Part shown: piece by piece, positions 41,589-52,086 of the stretch
How positions within the stretch are numbered: the first letter of the stretch is position 1
Layout: each line of letters starts with the position of its first letter
NCBI RefSeq assembly: GCF_029269265.1
Contig: NZ_JARIXP010000007.1
Coordinates: 62,001 to 126,000, forward strand
Source of the DNA: Rheinheimera sp. 1928-s
GTDB taxonomy: Bacteria > Pseudomonadota > Gammaproteobacteria > Enterobacterales > Alteromonadaceae
Direction of reading: 5' to 3'
DNA: 64,000 nt
Translations under genes and position numbers: made by a program
Notes under the pieces: generated by a model
The model's input: the letters and a program-made list of their open reading frames with translations, nothing else
Databases searched by the model: none
What the model was told of the DNA's origin: nothing

Positions 41589-42467
41589 ATGGGTGACGAC
41601 CATTCCCACTCTAGTCGGGGTTCTGCCGCCAAATCATGGCTGGAGCGTATAGCCGCGATTTTTACCGCAGAACCACAAGATTTATCTGATCTGGTTGAAG
41701 TGATCAATGAAGCGGCCATGCGCAAGCTGATTGATAACGACACTCAAAGTATGTTGCAGGGTGTTTTGGATGTATCCAAAATGCGAGCCCGCGACATTAT
41801 GGTGCCCCGCTCTCAAATGGCCACCATTAACATTGACCAGTCCCTCGAACAAATGATGCCGCTGCTGCTGGAGAATAACCACAGCCGTTATCCTGTGGTC
41901 AATGAAGACAAAGACCATATCGAAGGCATACTGCTGGTGAAAGACTTACTGCAGCACAGCTTACAAGGCAACACCGAATGGAGTTTGCGTGATTTATTAC
42001 GCCCTGCTGTGATCATTCCTGAAAGTAAAAGAGTGGATGCTTTACTGAAAGAGTTTCGTCAGAAGCGTTACCATATGGCCATAGTGGTCGATGAATACGG
42101 TGGTGTGTCTGGCCTTATTACTATTGAAGATATCCTTGAACAAATTGTCGGCGAAATCGAAGACGAACACGACGATGAAGAAGATGTGGATATCAAAAAA
42201 ATGGCCAGCCATGTCTATCAGGTCAGCGCTTTAACCCCTGTGGACGAGTTTAACGAAAGTTTCGGCACTACTTTTGATGAAGAAGAAGCTGGCACTATAG
42301 GCGGTATAGTACTGCATGCCTTTGGCCATATGCCGGAAAAAGGTGAAACCATTGAACTGCAAAACCTGACCTTTAAAGTCAGCAAAGCCAATAGCAGACG
42401 TCTGGTGCAGCTGCAGGTTATTCGCGCTAAAACTGCCACAGAAACTGCAGCGTTACAGAAGGACTAA
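41589..42467 (+). CDS. corC: CorC/YbeX-family CBS-domain protein
   Basis: The 292-residue protein has two CBS domains (about 65-190; [43 protein letters not shown]) and a C-terminal CorC/HlyC transporter-associated domain (about 205-285). E. coli CorC has 292 residues too. It was linked to magnesium/cobalt efflux and later to ribosome metabolism; it lacks membrane helices. I start it at the ATG at 41589, which matches family length; a TTG at 41547 would add residues unlike the family. Confidence 0.93.
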   Translation: MGDDHSHSSRGSAAKSWLERIAAIFTAEPQDLSDLVEVINEAAMRKLIDNDTQSMLQGVLDVSKMRARDIMVPRSQMATINIDQSLEQMMPLLLENNHSRYPVVNEDKDHIEGILLVKDLLQHSLQGNTEWSLRDLLRPAVIIPESKRVDALLKEFRQKRYHMAIVVDEYGGVSGLITIEDILEQIVGEIEDEHDDEEDVDIKKMASHVYQVSALTPVDEFNESFGTTFDEEEAGTIGGIVLHAFGHMPEKGETIELQNLTFKVSKANSRRLVQLQVIRAKTATETAALQKD

Positions 42468-42470
42468 CTT

Positions 42471-44000
42471 TTGCTGTTGTCAAAAACCTGCTGGTTTCCA
42501 GCCCTGCTTTTAGCAGGGCTGGGTGCATTAAACACCTTAGCTTTTGCCCCTTTTACTTACCATATGTTGCCACTGCTGACCTTATCCGTGCTGGCGTATT
42601 GCCTGCTGCAGGCGCAAAGTCCAAAACAGGCGGCCTTTTTTGGTTATGCCTATGGTTTGGGCTGGTTTGGTGTAGGCATTAGCTGGGTGCATGTCAGTAT
42701 CGCTACTTTTGGTGGCATGCCGTTGATTGCCAGTCTGGCCATTATGGCAGTGCTGATAGGTTATCTGGCGCTATTCCCTGCCCTTGCCATATGGTTTAGC
42801 TGGCGTTTTCGAGGCAATTTCTGGTACCCGCTGCTGTTGGCCTCCAGCTGGTTTATTGCTGAAAATATTCGTTCCTGGTTCTTAACTGGTTTCCCCTGGT
42901 TGTCTGTAGGTTATAGTCAAACCGATGGCTGGATGGCCCCTTGGGCACCACTGATAGGCGAAACCGGCATCAGCTTTTTAATGCTCTTAATAGCAGGTAG
43001 TGTCGCTGTTGCTTTGCATCGTAAGTTATGGGTTTGGCCCGTTATAGCAGCCATAGTATTGATCGTCAGCCCAGCTCTGAGCACAATCAAAGGCTGGCAA
43101 GAGACTGGCGAGCACGTAAACGTTGCTTTAGTGCAAGGCAATATAGCGCAGGATTTACGCTGGGATCCAGAGCAAGAAGCCATCACTATGCGCAAGTATA
43201 TGGAGCTGAGCCGCCCACATCTGAACGCCGATATTATGATTTGGCCTGAAGCTGCTATTCCACAACTTGAGCCTTTGGCTTTGGCGTATTTGTTTAATCT
43301 GGATATGCTGGCCGCAGAAAACAATACGGCAGTAGTCACAGGCATTCTGGATTACAAAGAAAACGGTGATGCTTATAACGGCATGATCGTCTTGGGGAAA
43401 TTTTCTAAAGAGGCCACGGGCGGCGATTACAGATATAGCACCAGCAACCGCTATCAAAAACACCACTTATTGCCTGTTGGTGAATTTGTACCTTTTCAGG
43501 ATGTACTGAAACATGTGGCTCCGCTGTTTAATCTGCCGATGAGTTCATTTAGCCGTGGTGATTGGCTGCAGCCTAATTTACAAGCCAATGGTTATGCATT
43601 GCTGGCTGCTTTGTGTTTTGAAATCGCCTTCCCACGCCAGATGATTGCCAACTTTGATGACAACACTCACTTTCTGCTAACCGTCAGTAACGACGCCTGG
43701 TTTGGTGCCTCTATTGGCCCACATCAGCATTTAGAAATAGCCAGGATGCGTGCACTGGAATTAGGCCGCCCGCTGCTTCGTGCCACCAATAACGGCATTA
43801 CAGCCGTGGTGACTGCGGATGGCAAAGAGCTAAGCCGTTTACCACAGTTTGAGGAAGCTGTGTTAACAACTGAAGTACCGCTGGTACAAGGCCGTACTTT
43901 ATACAGCCTGTGGAGCGACTGGCCTTTGCTTGTTATCAGTTTATGCTGTGTTGGACTGTTAAGTTTCAGACGATACCAGTTGGCGAAGCAAACGAAGTGA
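42471..44000 (+). CDS. lnt: Apolipoprotein N-acyltransferase
   Basis: The 509-residue inner-membrane enzyme adds the third acyl chain to lipoproteins such as those encoded elsewhere in this window. About six N-terminal membrane helices precede a nitrilase-type domain with the catalytic triad: Glu in IMIWPEAAIPQ, Lys in KHHLLPVGEFVPF, Cys in AALCFEIAFP. A final helix lies near the C-terminus. The start is TTG, three bases after the corC stop, with AAGGA eight bases upstream. Confidence 0.95.
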   Translation: MLLSKTCWFPALLLAGLGALNTLAFAPFTYHMLPLLTLSVLAYCLLQAQSPKQAAFFGYAYGLGWFGVGISWVHVSIATFGGMPLIASLAIMAVLIGYLALFPALAIWFSWRFRGNFWYPLLLASSWFIAENIRSWFLTGFPWLSVGYSQTDGWMAPWAPLIGETGISFLMLLIAGSVAVALHRKLWVWPVIAAIVLIVSPALSTIKGWQETGEHVNVALVQGNIAQDLRWDPEQEAITMRKYMELSRPHLNADIMIWPEAAIPQLEPLALAYLFNLDMLAAENNTAVVTGILDYKENGDAYNGMIVLGKFSKEATGGDYRYSTSNRYQKHHLLPVGEFVPFQDVLKHVAPLFNLPMSSFSRGDWLQPNLQANGYALLAALCFEIAFPRQMIANFDDNTHFLLTVSNDAWFGASIGPHQHLEIARMRALELGRPLLRATNNGITAVVTADGKELSRLPQFEEAVLTTEVPLVQGRTLYSLWSDWPLLVISLCCVGLLSFRRYQLAKQTK

Positions 44001-44014
44001 AGCGACTCTGCTAG

Positions 44015-44047
44015 ACAAAGCCACCTTGCGGTGGCTTTGTTGTTTTT
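44015..44047 (+). terminator. Rho-independent terminator at the end of the miaB-lnt cluster
   Basis: ACAAAGCCACC (44015-44025) and GGTGGCTTTGT (44030-44040) form a perfect 11-bp stem with loop TTGC, followed by TGTTTTT. The convergent phosphatase gene ends at 44057. Confidence 0.85.
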
Positions 44048-44056
44048 AAAGACAAC

Positions 44057-45757
44057 TTAAAGCTTATAGCTCTTCTGACGTCCCAAGCTGGTCTGATACA
44101 CAACTTTGGTGATGTCATCGACAAAAAACCACTGCGCATCTATTTGCTCTTTGCCAAAAGACACCAGCAAATACCCGCGCTGATGTAAATTGCAGTACTC
44201 CAGCTCGTTGATCAGTTGAGGCAATACCGAGGCTAAATGCTCTACCTGAGCGGTATTCAGCTTCAGATAGGTTTCAATACCAGGAGAACTGACTGAAGGT
44301 GTAGCCAATTCTATGCCCACTTTATTACCTTGCTGATCATGTAAAGTCGAAGCCCAGGCGTTATGGGTATCGCCCGCCAGTACCACCAGTTGTTTGTTCT
44401 GTTGCTGCGCTGTCTTATAAATCAACTCCCGCTCGTATGGATAACCATCCCAGGCGTCCAGGTTGTAAGCCACTAAAGACTCAATACGTTTTTTGTCTTG
44501 TGCACTAAGACTGCTATCCCCTGACGCAACACGCTGCTTTAACGCCGTTAACTGAGCTATTTTGTCGACCAACTCAGGCCCAGGTTTAGAAAATGCCGAC
44601 AGCAATTCTGAGGGAAACATCATCTTCGCCATCAACACCTGCAGCCCCAGCACCTGATACTGGCCTTTAGAGCGCATCAACTGAGTTTGCAACCATTGCT
44701 GTTGTTTTTGCCCAAGCAAAGTACGGTTTGGATTGGTTAAATCAGCGGTAAAACGCTGAGTATCGAAGACTCCGGTTTTTTCATCTGTGTAATGCTTATA
44801 TTCCAGTTGCAGGTTACGACCTTCAATCCGGGTGTCGAGCATATGCAAATCGACTAAATCACCAAAGGCAAAACTACGACATAAACTTTGTTGCTGGCCT
44901 GACACCAGGGGCCGTATTGGCATCCACTCGTAATAGGCCTGCAGCGCGTTTAGTTTACGAGTCTGATAATCCCCTTCATTGGGCTGATGGTTTTCGGCTC
45001 CATCAGTCCAGGCGTCGTTGGTAATTTCATGGTCGTCCCAAACACAAATAAAACTATGGCTGGCATGAGCTTGCTGCAAATCTTTGTCGCTGCGGTATAA
45101 AGCATAGCGGTTACGATAATCAGTCAAGCTGATAATTTCACCCTGATTATCGGCGGCTAAAGCGCGGCCTAATTCAACAGAGCGCTCTGTAGCATAACCA
45201 CCTTGCTCGTACTCGTAGATGTAATCACCTAAATGCAATACCGCGTCCAATTGCTGTTGTGCCACTTGCTGATACACATGGAAATAACCAGCTGGATAAT
45301 TGGAGCAAGACAACACGGCAAAACGCACCTGAGACACAGATCCTACAGGCAAAGTTTTACCATGCCCGACGGCGGATACCGTATTGCTGTCACTAAAACG
45401 ATAATAATAACTACGGCCGGGTAACAAACCACTTAAATCGACCTTACAGCAATAATTGGCTTCTTTACGCGCCAGACAAAGCTGCTGATGCTTTACTGCA
45501 GAAAAATCTGCATTTTCACTGACTTCCAGTAGCAACTGCACTGAATCCGGCTGTTGTTCAGGTGTCACTTTAGTCCATAAAATCAGGCTATCGGTTAAAG
45601 GGTCACCACAAGCAACACCATGTAAAAACTGGATTGGACCACTGTTTTTTGCGGTTTTAACTGCGCTGCTGCAGCCAAACACACTGCTGCTTAACCATGC
45701 AGCGCCGGTAAAAAAAGCGCTGTTTTTAAGAAAATTGCGTCTGTTCAAGTTGGCCAT
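44057..45757 (-). CDS. PhoD-like alkaline phosphatase, Tat-exported
   Basis: The 566-residue protein begins NRRNFLKNSAFF, a twin-arginine export motif, followed by a hydrophobic segment and VFGCSS, a possible lipobox. PhoD-family motifs follow: HGVACGDPL, LSCSNYPAGYF, HLGDYIYEYE, VWDDHEITNDAW and LAGDTHNAWAS, which bind the metal ions. PhoD releases phosphate from mono- and diesters at the cell surface. GGAGGAAC precedes the ATG. It probably works alongside the phytase in phosphate supply. Confidence 0.92.
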   Translation of the reverse strand: MANLNRRNFLKNSAFFTGAAWLSSSVFGCSSAVKTAKNSGPIQFLHGVACGDPLTDSLILWTKVTPEQQPDSVQLLLEVSENADFSAVKHQQLCLARKEANYCCKVDLSGLLPGRSYYYRFSDSNTVSAVGHGKTLPVGSVSQVRFAVLSCSNYPAGYFHVYQQVAQQQLDAVLHLGDYIYEYEQGGYATERSVELGRALAADNQGEIISLTDYRNRYALYRSDKDLQQAHASHSFICVWDDHEITNDAWTDGAENHQPNEGDYQTRKLNALQAYYEWMPIRPLVSGQQQSLCRSFAFGDLVDLHMLDTRIEGRNLQLEYKHYTDEKTGVFDTQRFTADLTNPNRTLLGQKQQQWLQTQLMRSKGQYQVLGLQVLMAKMMFPSELLSAFSKPGPELVDKIAQLTALKQRVASGDSSLSAQDKKRIESLVAYNLDAWDGYPYERELIYKTAQQQNKQLVVLAGDTHNAWASTLHDQQGNKVGIELATPSVSSPGIETYLKLNTAQVEHLASVLPQLINELEYCNLHQRGYLLVSFGKEQIDAQWFFVDDITKVVYQTSLGRQKSYKL

Positions 45758-45803
45758 AGTTCCTCCAAAAAGAAACTATTCTGAATTGCCATGATGATTT
45801 TTT

Positions 45804-45823
45804 GATGACGAAAAACAGTCATC
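45804..45823. promoter_or_regulatory. Candidate operator upstream of the PhoD-like gene
   Basis: GATGAC-N8-GTCATC is a dyad 47 bases from the phosphatase start. It is not a good PhoB box (direct repeats of CTGTCAT); the regulator is unknown. Confidence 0.3.
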
Positions 45824-46009
45824 GACTACACTTCGTCTATCCGCAGTTGGCATTCAACTCAGTCAGTGATCCAAGGCGGTTAAACTACGTATGAGGACGC
45901 CTGTCTTTAGAAAAGTATTTTTCTTAAACTCCAAATATCCATTCAAGTGCAGGACGCAATTGTAGTCACAGAAACGGCAAGCCAGGCTTGCGGTTGAAAC
46001 GAGGTCTTT

Positions 46010-47497
46010 ATGCACATTTATCCATTCCGCCAGCAAGCTTTTCGAATTATGAACAGTATCAATCTGGTGCTGATGTTGCTGGCATTAGCTTTGGCGAGCT
46101 GGCATCAAAGCTGGGGAGCGGCGTTATTGATTGGCCTGCCCGCTTTGATTGTGCCTTTTGTGTTGTACAAAACCTTAAGAGATCACCGCCTGTCGCGCAT
46201 TGCTTTTGGTGTATCTTTTATGCTGTTTTGCGCCTTGCACATTCATCAGTCTAATGGTGTGACTGAGCTGCACTTTGGTATTTTTGTATTGCTGGCCGTG
46301 CTAAGCGCCTTTCGTGACTGGATGGTGATTGCAGTAGCAGCTGGCACTATTGCTGTGCACCATTTGTTATTTGCCTACCTGCAAACCCAGCACAGCGCTG
46401 TATTTTTAGTACCGGCTCAGGATGCAACCTTTAGCAACGTACTGGTGCACGCGGCTTATGTAGTGGTGGAGTCTGCTGTACTTATTATCATCACACTAAA
46501 TTCTTACAAAGAAGCTATGGTGGGGTTGGCGTTTTCAGAGACTACCAAAGAGTTAGTTGCAGACCCTGCCCATATTAATTTAACTGTGCGTTGCCCTGAT
46601 ATCCGTTCCCGCCTTGTACAACAATTTAATCAGGCACTGGATGGCATTCAGCACACAGTACAAACCATTAACCAGTCTGTGGCTTTGCTGCATACAGAAA
46701 GCGCGCATTTGTCTGACGATGGTCAACAACTGCTGTCGGGAATGAATGAACAAAACACGCAGGTCAAACGTATAGCCGCTGCTTCTGAAGAAATGGCACA
46801 AAGTATTCAGGCGCTGGGCGAACTGGCAGCAGCAGTATTGAGTGCAGCTAAACAGGCAGAACTTAGCTCAGTATCTGGTAAAGGATCGGTGGACCAAACC
46901 ATAGCGGCTATCTCGACTTTGGCGGTGACCTTGCAGGACGCCGGACAAAAAGTGGATAGCATGGCGTTATCCAGCAAAGAGATCACCACTGTACTTGAAG
47001 TGATTAAAAGCATTGCTGAACAAACCAATCTGCTGGCTTTAAATGCTGCCATCGAAGCGGCACGGGCCGGTGAACAAGGCCGGGGTTTTGCAGTAGTGGC
47101 TGATGAAGTTCGTACTTTAGCAGGCCGCACACAACAATCTACAGAGCAAATTCAGCGCATGATCCAAACCTTAAATGAAGCCAGTCAGAGCTCTGTAAAA
47201 TCCGTGCAACATTGCTTAAGTCAGGTTGACCATACCGTCAGTTTGGCGAAACGCAGTGATGAGTTATTGAATATCATCACAGGCGAGGCACAGTCTGTAG
47301 CCCGCTCAGCCGATATTATGGCGGGCTCTTTAGAACAACAACGCCATGCAAGCGCTGAGATGGCGCAAGGTGCACAGTATCTGAATGACAGTGCGGCGGC
47401 TCAGATGCAGCGCAGCGAAAAAGTGAAACAAAGCACAACCCAAATCGAACAGGTGGCCAACCAGTTGGCTATTGAAGCCAACAGATTCAGTAGTTGA
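46010..47497 (+). CDS. Methyl-accepting chemotaxis protein with a six-helix membrane sensor
   Basis: The 495-residue receptor begins with about six close-packed membrane helices (to about residue 170) and no large periplasmic domain, so it likely senses within the membrane or an internal state. The cytoplasmic part is a long coiled coil whose tip holds the conserved [34 protein letters not shown] hairpin region starting near residue 335. No HAMP domain is evident. GAGG precedes the ATG. It runs into a thioredoxin-like gene whose TTG overlaps its TGA. Confidence 0.9.
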   Translation: MHIYPFRQQAFRIMNSINLVLMLLALALASWHQSWGAALLIGLPALIVPFVLYKTLRDHRLSRIAFGVSFMLFCALHIHQSNGVTELHFGIFVLLAVLSAFRDWMVIAVAAGTIAVHHLLFAYLQTQHSAVFLVPAQDATFSNVLVHAAYVVVESAVLIIITLNSYKEAMVGLAFSETTKELVADPAHINLTVRCPDIRSRLVQQFNQALDGIQHTVQTINQSVALLHTESAHLSDDGQQLLSGMNEQNTQVKRIAAASEEMAQSIQALGELAAAVLSAAKQAELSSVSGKGSVDQTIAAISTLAVTLQDAGQKVDSMALSSKEITTVLEVIKSIAEQTNLLALNAAIEAARAGEQGRGFAVVADEVRTLAGRTQQSTEQIQRMIQTLNEASQSSVKSVQHCLSQVDHTVSLAKRSDELLNIITGEAQSVARSADIMAGSLEQQRHASAEMAQGAQYLNDSAAAQMQRSEKVKQSTTQIEQVANQLAIEANRFSS

Positions 47498-48027
47498 AAC
47501 AACAACGAATGACCCTTCGGGTGAAAGCTGCGGTTGTGCTGATTATGCTTTGGGTAGCAGGCAGCGCAGCAGCTTTTTATTGGTTTTTCTTAGGTCATTA
47601 TGGTGTATTTGATGAGCAAGGTTTGTGGCAACAACAGCCACTTCTGCCAAAGCAAGTACAAATCAAACTAAGCCATCAGCTGTTGTCAAACAGCCTTTGG
47701 CAAGCGATTTTGATCAGTGACTCCAGCTGCAACTGCAGCTCTTTTGCCAAAGAGCATCTGCAGAGGATCCAACAACGTCAGCCTGATTTGGCTGTCAAAG
47801 AACTGGAATTGGATGAAGCCAAAGCACTGGGACTGGACATAATAGCCGCACCGCTATTATTACTGTTTCAAAATCAACAACTGATTTACGCCGGCCCTTT
47901 AGCCACAGATTTGCTGTGCAGTGATAATGCCAGTCTGCTGGATGGCATTATCAATGGTACTACCCAATTGCCCGGCTTTTGGCTAAATGGTGAAAGCACA
48001 GCCTGCAGGTGCTTAACTATCCCCTGA
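47494..48027 (+). CDS. Membrane-anchored thioredoxin-like protein
   Basis: The 177-residue protein has one N-terminal membrane helix (about 10-32) and a periplasmic thioredoxin-like domain with [14 protein letters not shown], a Cys-X-Cys rather than Cys-X2-Cys, and a later cis-Pro-like IAAPLLLLF. Two further Cys near the end (STACRCLT) form another Cys-X-Cys. It resembles the DUF6436 group of marine gammaproteobacteria. The TTG start overlaps the stop of the chemoreceptor; an ATG at 47509 is possible. Disulfide chemistry is likely, the partner unknown. Confidence 0.65.
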   Translation: MKQQRMTLRVKAAVVLIMLWVAGSAAAFYWFFLGHYGVFDEQGLWQQQPLLPKQVQIKLSHQLLSNSLWQAILISDSSCNCSSFAKEHLQRIQQRQPDLAVKELELDEAKALGLDIIAAPLLLLFQNQQLIYAGPLATDLLCSDNASLLDGIINGTTQLPGFWLNGESTACRCLTIP

Positions 48028-48258
48028 TACAGACAAACGCGCGGCGACCTAAGAAACAATTTTACCTGCAAGAAAAACAAAATCTTTTTATTAATAAGGT
48101 AAACACTACAAAACCACAGAAAAACAAAGTAAAAACAGGAAAATAAGAAACAAAAAAGTAAAATTAAATAAGCCTGAAATTGATTTTTTTACGTATTAAA
48201 CTGTATGATTTCTAGTATCTGAACCTCATTATTTTATTAACTACAAGGAAGTGTATAA
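48028..48258 (+). promoter_or_regulatory. AT-rich promoter region of the large surface protein gene
   Basis: It is strongly A-rich from 48090 to 48175. TTGATT (48180-48185) and TATGAT (48204-48209) with an 18-base spacer make a plausible sigma70 promoter; AAGGAAG precedes the ATG at 48259. Confidence 0.5.
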
Positions 48259-51177
48259 ATGTCACGCCTCTCATCTCTGGCATGCGCTGTTGCTATTGCT
48301 TTGTCTAGTCAATTATCGGCTTTTGAAATCCCGTTGTATGAACAAATTTCTGCAAACGCAGTTCAGGCCGAAAGCCCGGAAGCAATCACTATTTCTGAAG
48401 AAGCTACTGAGCAGGAAGGTCTTCTGCATCTTGCGAATAGTCTGACTTCTGCGACAGATCTGACAGTTGCATTCAGCCCGTACGGTTTTTCGTTAATAAG
48501 ACAAACGGGAGACCAACTTACAGAGCTAAAAGAATATAGCTTGCAGGACTTAGAACTGAGCAGCTTGCAGCATGTCACTATGAGTGCTGATGGCTCCACA
48601 TTATTTGTCTTTCAATACAGCCAGGTCGTTGCTTACTCTGTAGCACTGGACGGCACGCTGACAAAATTAGCTACAAGAAATAGTTATTACTATAACCAAT
48701 ATCGAATGGATGCAAGCAGCAGCTATATCGAGACTGGCTATGCCTCTTCTAATATAAATATTTCTGTTCACAGCTTTGATAAAGCAACTGGCAGTTTTGT
48801 CACTTCATCCACACTACTCCCGTCAGGTGATCAACGATTTGCTATATATGATGAAACCAAAGCTGTATTAGTTGTTGGTTATTACGATTATAGCTCGTCT
48901 GACAGTGTAGTAAGAACCTATAAAGCGGACTCTTTAGGGCAACTGAATCTGGTTTCTCAAGTCTCGGTCAATGAAGTTCCATATCAGCAAAATGTGGCTT
49001 ATATAAAAGACTCAGGTAATCTTTTGCTGATGGGGTATTCCGGCACACAATTACAAGTGGCTAATGACGGCTCTTTGCAGCAAATTACCGCTAACAATTC
49101 TGTACTTCCTGAGAATTACCCAAGTAAATCGGTATTCTCCGGAAATACGCTTTATGTTAGTTATGGTGACAGAATACAAGCATTTAGTTTCAGCGGTACC
49201 GCAATTACAAAGGTCGAAACACTTTCTGATCCATCCATCAGGGATATAACGGCATTAAATGGTAGCTTCGCCAGCTTGCAAGAAAACAGCCTGAGTTTTT
49301 ATCCTCAAGGTCTGAACAGCTCAGAAAAAGTAACGCTTAAACGTGGTCAGCAAAGTTTGTCTTTACTGCCGTTATATGCGAGCGTTGGCGATAGTATCAT
49401 GTTGAATGACAATTACTTTTTCAGAGCCTCCGACGAAGAAGCTGAGTTGTATAAAAAAGAAGCTGATGGAAAAATCAAGTCACTAAAGTTCTTTGAAAAC
49501 ACTGAATTTTATCCTGAAGGTAATTACTGGCATCCAGGAACTGTGCACCAACACAGTGACACAACCATTCTTGCTGTTCGTAACTCAAAAGTGCGCTTCT
49601 TCACTTTTGATCGAAGTAACGAAACGCTGACCCAAACTGCAGAAATAGAGTTAAACAGCAAGCTGTCAGATATTAACCAATTTACAAGCATTGAATATGC
49701 TAAAGTTTTTGGTTCCAACTTGCTGATAAAAGCCAATAATAAACTGCATCTGTTTAGTATTGGCAATAACACCTTAACCTATCTGGATACCGCCGCTGCC
49801 GGAATTAATGGCTTCACCGAATTGCCAGACCTGGCAAGTACCACAGAAATGAATGGTCACCTTTTGGTCCATAATATTTACACTGGTACAGTGCAGGAGT
49901 TCAGTGTAGTCAATAATAAGTTGAAGCAACGTGATCTCTTCACCGCGCCACAACCCAATTCTTATATTACACAATTAAGATTTGTTTCAGGTCAGGTACA
50001 TGCACAGGTCAATTCAACTCTGTACGTCTATAAAGAAATAGCTGGTCAGTTCAGATTATTGTCGCTCAATAACCTGCCAAATCAGAGTATTTATTATCTG
50101 GATGACAGATTAGTTTTAATCCCTGAAGATGGTTTCAGTGTGAAAATTGCCAAGCTGGATTTGGAATCTGGTATTGCGGTAGAACAACACACCATGGATT
50201 TTGCTGACTATCTGAATTTACGTCATGCCTTTATGCTGGGGCAACATCTTTATTTGGAAGCCAACTACACCCCTCTCACTTTAAAACGTTATCTGGTGAA
50301 CAGAGCTCCGGATCTGACCCAAATCCAAGCCCCAATGCAGTTTAACCAAGGGGTAAGTTACAGCATTGAATTAACCTCTCTTATTCAGGATGCTGATGCC
50401 AACGATACACTGAGCTTTTCTTTAGTGAACGCAGTGACAGGTATTACAGTCACTGAACAAGGTACTTTGACTTATGACGGTAGCCCTTTATCTGCCAGTA
50501 CAGTTATTGTCAGAGCAACAGACAACACAGGTCTTTACTCTGATATAACTCTGGCCTTCGATCACAATAAAGCACCAGCCTTGGCTCAAGCTTGGATTGC
50601 GCCAGTACTCAATCAGAACAAAGCTTTTGTATTGGATTTAAACGAATACTTTGCCGACCCTGAAGGTTCGGTATTAAGCTATGAAATCACTTCAACAGCA
50701 AATCTGACAGTGACGACTAAAGGTATTGTCAGCGGAACTATCGCCTCAGGGCAAGTTCATCAGTTGACAGTAGTAGTCAAAGACAGCAAAGGAGCCACCA
50801 GCTCTCATACGCTGGATTTAAGTGTGAATGCAGCCCCTGTATTATCAGGTTCAGGAAACCTGACCATGTCTACAGATGAGACAGTGTCCATTAATCTGAC
50901 CAGCTTATTCACTGATGCGGAAGGACAAAGTATCAGCTTCAGTGCAAGCAGCTTACCTGCAGGGTTAACTCTGTCCGGCAGCACCATTTCTGGCAAAGTG
51001 ACGACAGCAGGCTCCTTCAGCACTCTGATCACTGCCACAGACAGTGCAGGCGCAACCTCACAAACGACGTTAAACTTTGTAGCAACTGAACCTAAAAGTT
51101 CTGGTGGTAGCTCAGGCTGGATTTCAGTCTTTGCTTTAATTGCATTAGCTTTAAGTCGCCGTTTCAGAAAAGTTTAA
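48259..51177 (+). CDS. Large exported propeller/Ig-like protein with GlyGly-CTERM sorting signal
   Basis: The 972-residue protein has a signal peptide (cleavage near LSAFEIP), about 650 residues of repeated beta units that suggest one or two propellers, then three Ig/cadherin-like repeats (about 680-945; each with a DADANDTLSFSL- or DAEGQSISFSA-like calcium loop). It ends SGGSSGW, a hydrophobic helix and RRFRK, the GlyGly-CTERM signal processed by rhombosortase for surface display through type II secretion. Base composition is more AT-rich than its neighbours. Function is unknown; adhesion or ligand binding is plausible. Confidence 0.82.
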   Translation: MSRLSSLACAVAIALSSQLSAFEIPLYEQISANAVQAESPEAITISEEATEQEGLLHLANSLTSATDLTVAFSPYGFSLIRQTGDQLTELKEYSLQDLELSSLQHVTMSADGSTLFVFQYSQVVAYSVALDGTLTKLATRNSYYYNQYRMDASSSYIETGYASSNINISVHSFDKATGSFVTSSTLLPSGDQRFAIYDETKAVLVVGYYDYSSSDSVVRTYKADSLGQLNLVSQVSVNEVPYQQNVAYIKDSGNLLLMGYSGTQLQVANDGSLQQITANNSVLPENYPSKSVFSGNTLYVSYGDRIQAFSFSGTAITKVETLSDPSIRDITALNGSFASLQENSLSFYPQGLNSSEKVTLKRGQQSLSLLPLYASVGDSIMLNDNYFFRASDEEAELYKKEADGKIKSLKFFENTEFYPEGNYWHPGTVHQHSDTTILAVRNSKVRFFTFDRSNETLTQTAEIELNSKLSDINQFTSIEYAKVFGSNLLIKANNKLHLFSIGNNTLTYLDTAAAGINGFTELPDLASTTEMNGHLLVHNIYTGTVQEFSVVNNKLKQRDLFTAPQPNSYITQLRFVSGQVHAQVNSTLYVYKEIAGQFRLLSLNNLPNQSIYYLDDRLVLIPEDGFSVKIAKLDLESGIAVEQHTMDFADYLNLRHAFMLGQHLYLEANYTPLTLKRYLVNRAPDLTQIQAPMQFNQGVSYSIELTSLIQDADANDTLSFSLVNAVTGITVTEQGTLTYDGSPLSASTVIVRATDNTGLYSDITLAFDHNKAPALAQAWIAPVLNQNKAFVLDLNEYFADPEGSVLSYEITSTANLTVTTKGIVSGTIASGQVHQLTVVVKDSKGATSSHTLDLSVNAAPVLSGSGNLTMSTDETVSINLTSLFTDAEGQSISFSASSLPAGLTLSGSTISGKVTTAGSFSTLITATDSAGATSQTTLNFVATEPKSSGGSSGWISVFALIALALSRRFRKV

Positions 51178-51192
51178 GGTGTTATAAATATC

Positions 51193-51232
51193 AAAGGGCT
51201 TCAGCTGAAAATATCGCTGAAGCCCTTTTTTA
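51193..51232 (+). terminator. Rho-independent terminator after the GlyGly-CTERM gene
   Basis: AAAGGGCTTCAGC (51193-51205) pairs perfectly with GCTGAAGCCCTTT (51216-51228), followed by a T-run. It also faces the convergent DoxX gene ending at 51251. Confidence 0.88.
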
Positions 51233-51250
51233 TAAGCTTAGGATGCTAAA

Positions 51251-51637
51251 TTAACGCCGTGACGGCCAGTGATGCACAGCCACAGATAACAACACTAGTA
51301 TCAACAAAGCACTGAATTCTGAGCCGTTACGGCCAGGACCTACCACAAACCAGCCGACTTTGGCATGCAAAATTGCGATACCTGTAGCGTAAATGCCAAC
51401 ATAGCCCAGACACACCAAAGTGACATAACGGTTGAGTGCCAGAAACAAAGTGCCGATGATTTCAAAGGCCGTAATAGCGACTGCTATTAATATTCCCATG
51501 GGCCAGCCCTGATTATCCAGCCACTGACCAAAGGGTTCGACGCCTCCGGTTAAGGCTCTGTGCCAGCCGTGTGCGCCTATTAATCCGGCCAGTGCCAGTC
51601 GTAAGGTACCCCAGCCAAATAGTTGTTGTAATGACAT
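51251..51637 (-). CDS. DoxX-family membrane protein
   Basis: The 128-residue protein has four hydrophobic helices and DoxX landmarks: LRLALAGLIGAHGWHRAL near the start, FEIIGTLFLALNRYVTL in the middle and GRNGSEFSALLILVLLSVAVHHW at the end. DoxX-like proteins are often linked to thiol or redox balance, but the role of this branch is unclear. GGAAG precedes the ATG. It is the last gene of the GH3-ACT-DoxX operon. Confidence 0.82.
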   Translation of the reverse strand: MSLQQLFGWGTLRLALAGLIGAHGWHRALTGGVEPFGQWLDNQGWPMGILIAVAITAFEIIGTLFLALNRYVTLVCLGYVGIYATGIAILHAKVGWFVVGPGRNGSEFSALLILVLLSVAVHHWPSRR

Positions 51638-51661
51638 ACCATCTTCCCAGATTTAGTTTTT

Positions 51662-52069
51662 TTATTGAATTTTACTTTGCTGCAGCTGTTGTAAGGCTTG
51701 CATCGCTGCTTCTGCCTGATGCACAGGCACCAGAATATGATCATGAAAAGCGCCGGCAAATACATTACAACTTAAGCCTGAAGCGGCCAACGCTGTAGAA
51801 AACGCAGCTGTTAAGCCCACAGCTTCCAGATCTGAAAACACCGTCAGACTGATCCAACGCGCCCTGAACAAAACATCCAACTGATACTCCGTCGCCTGCT
51901 GTTCTGTCAGCACTAAGGTCAGACCTTCTTTTTCTTTAAAGGTGGCCAAAGGCAAAGGACCGTGCCAGCTTTTGTCCAAAGGCCAAATACAATACACATA
52001 CACCTCTGGTTCCAACGTTGGCTGCATGGTACTCAGCAACTGATCCAGAGCTTGAATTGCCACTGTCAT
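51662..52069 (-). CDS. ACT-domain protein
   Basis: The 135-residue protein holds two ACT-like regions: an N-terminal half with VYVYCIWPL and GLTLVLTEQQA, and a clear C-terminal ACT segment (WISLTVFSDLEAVGLTAAFSTALAASGLSCNVFAG, then HDHILVPV). This is the COG3602-type small ACT protein, thought to bind amino acids or other ligands; no enzyme is attached. It starts 17 bases after the GH3 gene. Confidence 0.8.
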   Translation of the reverse strand: MTVAIQALDQLLSTMQPTLEPEVYVYCIWPLDKSWHGPLPLATFKEKEGLTLVLTEQQATEYQLDVLFRARWISLTVFSDLEAVGLTAAFSTALAASGLSCNVFAGAFHDHILVPVHQAEAAMQALQQLQQSKIQ

Positions 52070-52086
52070 TGTTGATCCTCACTCCG

